Source: an uncultured Lachnospiraceae bacterium
GTDB taxonomy: Bacteria; Bacillota; Clostridia; Lachnospirales; Lachnospiraceae
Reading direction: 5' to 3'
DNA: 64,000 bases
Assembly (NCBI GenBank): GCA_934292725.1
Contig: CAKQXY010000012.1
Span: 1-64,000 of the forward strand
Shown here: one piece after another, positions 60,261 to 64,000 of the stretch
How positions within the stretch are numbered: the first letter of the stretch is position 1
Layout: each line of letters begins with the position of its first letter
Made by a program: the position numbers and the translations under genes
The notes under the pieces: model-generated
Told to the model about the DNA's origin: nothing
The model's input: only the letters and a program-made list of their open reading frames with translations
Database searches by the model: none

Positions 60261-62551
60261 AAGAAATTGTGACGATTTGTTTTGCTTTATTATTTCTGGC
60301 ACTTGATTTGTCTCTGATTGTTTCATTAAAGAGGCTCATAAAGGCAGGAAGCAAGATTCAGGGAGCAGCGGCAGCTGTCTGCTATGGAATTTTTGGTGTC
60401 GTGGCTGTATTTGTGTGCGGCATTGGAAGTGAAAGCATGTATCAGTCAATGAAAAAGACAGCATTGTTTTCTTATACAAAAACAAATTTTTTGTCTGGAA
60501 TCAATCCGCAGGTTTTATACTTTCTTTTCTATATACTGCTGATTAATTTTGCAGTATGTATTGCTGGTCTTTTGATTTGGTGGTTTATTTTACTTATGAG
60601 TAAATTAACATGCGTTCAAAATGCATCCGTATATATCAAAGAAAAAATGAGAAAACGTCCATTTACAACTATACTTGGCAAATGGCTGTGGAATCTTAGC
60701 AGTGCGATGCTTGTTTTATTTTTAATTCAGATTGTGTGTGGACTAATTGCAGTGTATGTGAAAATTCCAGAGTTTTCTTATGTAAGAAAAACACAGTGGT
60801 TATACGGCTTTTTTAGGCTTACGTTTTTGATTAGTCTTGTAATGGCTGGTGTTGGCAGAGCACTTAGCTATGATGTTAAATGGTCACTTGAACAGGGAAC
60901 ACCACAAGAGTCAGTCACACAAAAAGCTGAAGAAAAGCAAGCATCTTATGAGCAATTGCTTTTGGGTGTTAATCTGAGGGTGGCATCTGGAAGCAATTTG
61001 AAAATGGTGCTTCCAGATTATCTGTATGAATGCTTTCAAAGACGACGCAGAGTAGTTTTTCTATGCAGAGGAAAAGAAGAAAAACTGCATTGGCAGATGA
61101 CTTTAACTGATATGCTTACGGGACGCTTTGGTGAAATTTGTTTGATTAGAATTGGTGAAGCAATGCACTTGAAGAATCGGGAAGATATTGATATACTGGT
61201 GGCGGATGCGGATGAATTTTTACATACAAATTTACAGCGAATTTGGCCGCAGTGGTTTTTTCAGGTAGGATTTGTCATTTTGTCGGATTCACATCGTTTT
61301 CTGGCAGATACGACACAGGCAGATGCTTTTTTCGCTCTTTGGAGACAGATGACTAGTCAGGATTTTTCGCAAAGAAACAGCAAATCTTCGATTCAGTATT
61401 TGTTTTTAGACTGTACAATGAGCGCACAGGAAAAAGAAGCACTTGTTTATTATGCAGGAGGCGATGTTGAAGATCAAGCTGACTGGGAAAAAGAAGCATC
61501 TAATGAGGAAAGCAGAGAGTTAGTTCCATGGCTTGTTGTATCACAGGCAGGTCTTTACAGAAGATTACTTCTTTTAATGCAGACAGAAAATGGGGTGCCT
61601 GAGAGTTGGCTTATCAGACAAAAAAAGCGCTTTGGTATGGAACATGCATCAACAGAGGAGTTTCTAAAAAACGTATTGTCAGCTGTTCTTCCAGACTGCC
61701 CGGTGCAAAACATTTATGATATCTTTTCATTTGAGGAGGAGCCGGCCTGGCCGCATGGCAAATGGAAAGTTCGCTTAAGCGATGCAGCAGCAGAGACAAT
61801 TTTGACAAGGAGAGACACAGAGAAAAAGATTGTCAGCACTCGTCCAGGAATGATTCGCCTGCCGGATATGGTCTACGAAATGGAAGATGTGGCGCCGCTT
61901 GGAAGCAAGCTTAAGCAAAACAATTGGCGTATGCAGCTTTGTGAGGCAAAGATAAAACGAACATGTAAGGGAGTTTATTTCCTTGCAGAAACAAGGAGTC
62001 TTTCTGATTATGATCATATGATACATGAGGAATATGAAGAAAAATCAGTATTTAGACAGCCTGATCAGTACGAGACAGTTTTTTTGCAGCTTACAATTAT
62101 GTGCAGTGAAAGTTCAGAGAAAAAACAGCTTGCGCAGTTATTGGCAGCAGTTTGCAATGAAGTGTTATCGACCATCTTTCCTTATAATAAAGGGCAAATT
62201 ACGTCATGTTATCGTGATGAGGATTCTTTTTTGGGAATAGTTCCTTTTGTTAGACATAGTCAGACAAAGGAAAATATGTACCAGGATGCGTTTGTGATTG
62301 ATCTTATCGAAAATCAGAGTGAGGAAGGACTTGCCGCAGCAATTTATAAAAACAGCAGTCTGCTTTTTATGCTGTGCAGGGAATGGCTAAGCCGCGCCGT
62401 AGATGATCCAAAGTCAAATGAGGCCGCGCTTGTAGATTATATTATGAAAATACAGCAAACACAGCTAATGCTTCCAGCCGCATCTGAAAGTGCAGGACAG
62501 CTTGCCGGATTAGCGAAGCTCCTCTTGGGACTTTTGAGTGAGCAAATATGA
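60257..62551 (+). CDS. polytopic membrane protein with degenerate helicase-like domain
   Basis: 764 residues, coupled to the preceding gene (GTGA overlap; the start is GTG). Five membrane helices (about 1-24, 37-55, 86-114, 145-169, 183-199). The cytoplasmic rest shows an order of motifs like SF2 helicases: VASGSNLK (242-249) at the place of Walker A, VVFLCRGKEEK (266-276) like motif Ia, DILVADADEFLH (312-323), VILSDSHRF (340-348) like a decayed DExH box, and LFLDCTMS (382-389) like motif III. The catalytic residues are replaced, so an inactive scaffold is more likely than a motor. This likeness is inferred by eye; the family was not recognised. Confidence 0.6.
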   Translation: MKEIVTICFALLFLALDLSLIVSLKRLIKAGSKIQGAAAAVCYGIFGVVAVFVCGIGSESMYQSMKKTALFSYTKTNFLSGINPQVLYFLFYILLINFAVCIAGLLIWWFILLMSKLTCVQNASVYIKEKMRKRPFTTILGKWLWNLSSAMLVLFLIQIVCGLIAVYVKIPEFSYVRKTQWLYGFFRLTFLISLVMAGVGRALSYDVKWSLEQGTPQESVTQKAEEKQASYEQLLLGVNLRVASGSNLKMVLPDYLYECFQRRRRVVFLCRGKEEKLHWQMTLTDMLTGRFGEICLIRIGEAMHLKNREDIDILVADADEFLHTNLQRIWPQWFFQVGFVILSDSHRFLADTTQADAFFALWRQMTSQDFSQRNSKSSIQYLFLDCTMSAQEKEALVYYAGGDVEDQADWEKEASNEESRELVPWLVVSQAGLYRRLLLLMQTENGVPESWLIRQKKRFGMEHASTEEFLKNVLSAVLPDCPVQNIYDIFSFEEEPAWPHGKWKVRLSDAAAETILTRRDTEKKIVSTRPGMIRLPDMVYEMEDVAPLGSKLKQNNWRMQLCEAKIKRTCKGVYFLAETRSLSDYDHMIHEEYEEKSVFRQPDQYETVFLQLTIMCSESSEKKQLAQLLAAVCNEVLSTIFPYNKGQITSCYRDEDSFLGIVPFVRHSQTKENMYQDAFVIDLIENQSEEGLAAAIYKNSSLLFMLCREWLSRAVDDPKSNEAALVDYIMKIQQTQLMLPAASESAGQLAGLAKLLLGLLSEQI

Positions 62552-62607
62552 TTGACACCTGCCATTAAAATGGCGATGAACAGCTAGAAAATTAGGAGGA
62601 AAACAAA

Positions 62608-63141
62608 ATGAGTGGAGAAAAAAATCAGGTATTAGAGAACATGAAAACAAGAAGAAGTGTCCGCAAATATAAGCCGGATATGGTTCCGAAGGAAATTATT
62701 GAGAAGATTGCAGAGGCTGGAACATACGCTGCAACTGGCATGGGCAAGCAGTCTCCAATCATTATTGCTGTTACAAACAAAGAACTTAGAGATCGCCTTT
62801 CCAAAATGAATGCACAGGTTATGGGATCAAATGGCGATCCGTTTTACGGTGCACCAGTAGTTTTAATCGTTCTGGCAAATAAAAATTATGGCACTTATGT
62901 TTACGATGGAAGCCTTGTTATGGGTAATCTGATGTTAGCCGCACACGAGCTAGGCATAGCAAGCTGCTGGATCCACCGTGCAAAAGAAGAATTTGAAAGC
63001 CCAGAAGGAAAGCAGATCTTAAAAGATTTAGGCATTACAGGTGATTACGAAGGCATCGGTCATTGTATTTTGGGTTACGCTGACTGCGAAGAGCCAACAG
63101 CTGCACCAAGAAAAGAAAACTATGTGATTTTTGCGGAGTAA
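62608..63141 (+). CDS. nitroreductase family protein
   Basis: 177 residues, start behind TAGGAGG. FMN-dependent nitroreductase fold: TRRSVRKYKPDMVPKEIIEKI at the N-terminus (Arg contacts to FMN), AGTYAATGMGKQSP, GNLMLAAHELGIASCWIHRAKEEF, and GHCILGYADCEE near the end. It uses NAD(P)H to reduce nitro groups or quinones in the cytoplasm. It is 56 bases after the tubulin operon, possibly read through, and is followed by a TetR regulator that has its own promoter and may control it. Confidence 0.93.
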   Translation: MSGEKNQVLENMKTRRSVRKYKPDMVPKEIIEKIAEAGTYAATGMGKQSPIIIAVTNKELRDRLSKMNAQVMGSNGDPFYGAPVVLIVLANKNYGTYVYDGSLVMGNLMLAAHELGIASCWIHRAKEEFESPEGKQILKDLGITGDYEGIGHCILGYADCEEPTAAPRKENYVIFAE

Positions 63142-63168
63142 GCACAAAAGTGTTTATAGGAATTTAAC

Positions 63169-63197
63169 TTGCCTCTTTTCGAAAATGGCGGTATACT
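63169..63197 (+). promoter_or_regulatory. sigma-A promoter of the TetR gene
   Basis: TTGCCT, a 17-base spacer and TATACT, 43 bases before the start codon. Confidence 0.78.
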
Positions 63198-63206
63198 TGC
63201 TATATG

Positions 63207-63222
63207 AAGCGATTTACCGCTT
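63207..63222 (+). promoter_or_regulatory. candidate TetR operator
   Basis: AAGCG and CGCTT are separated by six bases in an inverted repeat close to the predicted transcription start, where a TetR dimer would block initiation. Confidence 0.5.
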
Positions 63223-63240
63223 TTCGGAAAGGGGTTTTTC

Positions 63241-63852
63241 ATGGCTATAGCGACAAAAAAACTTCTGGCGGACGGTTTAAAAGAGCTGCTGGAGAAAAAA
63301 ACATTAGATAAAATCACGGTAAAAGAGTTGGTGGCTACCTGCGGTGTAAATCGCCAGACCTTTTATTATAACTTTCAGGATATTTATGAATTATTGGAAT
63401 GGATTTTTATAGAAGAAGGAAAACGCGTCAGAAAAGAAACAGCAGAAAAGAAAAATTGGCAGGATAGGCTTCATGCTGTGATTGATGAACTGAATAAAGA
63501 AGATAATAGGCGTCTTATTTTGAATGCATTTTATTCTGTAAATCCTATGCAGATTGACCGTTTTATGCAAAATTATTTTCGGCCGGCTGTAGAAGAAATT
63601 CTAACTGAATATATTCAGAATGTGGATATTTCTGAGGAAAACCGCGAATTTATGATTCGCATGTATGATTTGTTCTGGGTGGATCTTGTGATGCGATGGA
63701 TTCAGTCAGGCATGGAGATTAGTGAGATGACAGGTGATATTGAAAAGATCATGTATGTCATGACAGGCTCTAGCCAGTACATAGCACAAAGTTTGAAGGC
63801 ATTTGAAAATAAGGATCGCAAAGCACTGCGGCCAGCAGGCGAAAAACATTAA
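63241..63852 (+). CDS. TetR/AcrR family transcriptional regulator
   Basis: 203 residues, start behind GGAAAGGGG. TetR helix-turn-helix over residues 8-50 (LADGLKELLEKKTLDKITVK, VATCGVNRQTFYYNFQDIYELL). The C-terminal domain (MRWIQSGMEISEMTGDIEKIMYV) resembles the TetR_C_8 / DhaS-like group. The inverted repeat at 63207-63222 is a likely self-operator. The gene downstream of the nitroreductase suggests a role in its control, but the two have separate promoters. Confidence 0.88.
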   Translation: MAIATKKLLADGLKELLEKKTLDKITVKELVATCGVNRQTFYYNFQDIYELLEWIFIEEGKRVRKETAEKKNWQDRLHAVIDELNKEDNRRLILNAFYSVNPMQIDRFMQNYFRPAVEEILTEYIQNVDISEENREFMIRMYDLFWVDLVMRWIQSGMEISEMTGDIEKIMYVMTGSSQYIAQSLKAFENKDRKALRPAGEKH

Positions 63853-63876
63853 ATAAAAATCAGCTAGACAAAACAG

Positions 63877-63912
63877 GCACTTTGTTTAAATTTAAACAGA
63901 GTGCTTTTTTTT
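63877..63912 (+). terminator. Rho-independent terminator
   Basis: A 14-bp stem with one G-U (gcactttgtttaaa with tttaaacagagtgc) and a run of eight T. The last 90 bases of the window hold no further feature. Confidence 0.9.
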
Positions 63913-64000
63913 GTCTATTCCCTTTATTTTCAACAATAGGTACAATAAAGTCAATTCAAAAGCAATAGCATTTATACAAAAGCTGCAGCCGCGAAGGATT

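Noticed and set aside
62551..62607. Inverted repeat gccattaaaatggc after the tubulin operon as a terminator
   Set aside because: The stem is only 6 bp and no T-run follows, so read-through into the nitroreductase gene remains possible.

Overview
The window reads as a chromosomal segment of a low-to-moderate GC anaerobic Firmicute, most likely a gut Lachnospiraceae (Clostridia). The reasons are the strong AGGAGG ribosome sites, sigma-A promoters of the TTGACA-17-TATAAT type, LytTR/DUF3021 gene pairs, a sufCBDSU operon, YitT, DUF1275, WYL and U32 family genes, and the many MATE and carbohydrate-uptake genes. No rRNA, tRNA or CRISPR array was found. Most genes are on the + strand; only three (a MATE pump, an alpha/beta hydrolase and a DUF1275 protein) are on the - strand.

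Layout. 0-3 kb: a WYL regulator and a Ro60-like (DUF2828/TROVE-related) VWA protein with structured RNA candidates on both sides. 3-8 kb: a secreted beta-helix protein with a tandem-repeat tail, a LytTR-DUF3021 pair followed by a truncated copy of the LytTR start, and an AI-2E-family membrane protein behind a yybP-ykoY (manganese) riboswitch. 8-17 kb: a LacI-controlled sugar locus (binding protein, two permeases, GH43 enzyme), then a second LacI regulator coupled to a MATE pump. 17-20.6 kb: accessory DNA with gene fragments (TetR, GNAT, Mob/Pre relaxase, holin-like toxin), an intact HicA-HicB module and a NUDIX-HAD fusion. 20.6-27 kb: hybrid histidine kinase, YitT protein, MFS permease and an ABC-F ATPase with a long structured leader. 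27-32 kb: the sufCBDSU Fe-S assembly operon. 32-40 kb: an AAA/PD-(D/E)XK protein, an unknown conserved protein, an apiosidase-like glycoside hydrolase, and an ABC-2 exporter with a second LytTR-DUF3021 pair. 40-50 kb: envelope and lipid functions (MATE, a PAP2-undecaprenol kinase fusion, phasin-like protein, ABC1/UbiB kinase, a U32-type protein pair, hydrolase, diacylglycerol glycosyltransferase, DUF1275). 50-52 kb: an XRE-HTH/aminotransferase fusion with a likely self-recognised operator. 52-62.5 kb: a four-gene operon encoding a membrane VWA protein, a 1,232-residue tubulin/FtsZ-superfamily protein and two large unknown membrane proteins. The end holds a nitroreductase and a TetR regulator.

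The best candidate for an undescribed system is the 52-62.5 kb operon. An extracellular VWA domain is anchored by one helix, a tubulin-like GTPase sits beside it, and the last protein combines five membrane helices with a cytoplasmic region whose motif order resembles an SF2 helicase but with decayed catalytic residues. The second candidate is the WYL/Ro60-like locus, where a strong 80-nt hairpin lies directly before the Ro-like gene, the position used by bacterial Y RNAs.

Limits: all family names come from reading the sequence against remembered family features; no database search or structure prediction was run.
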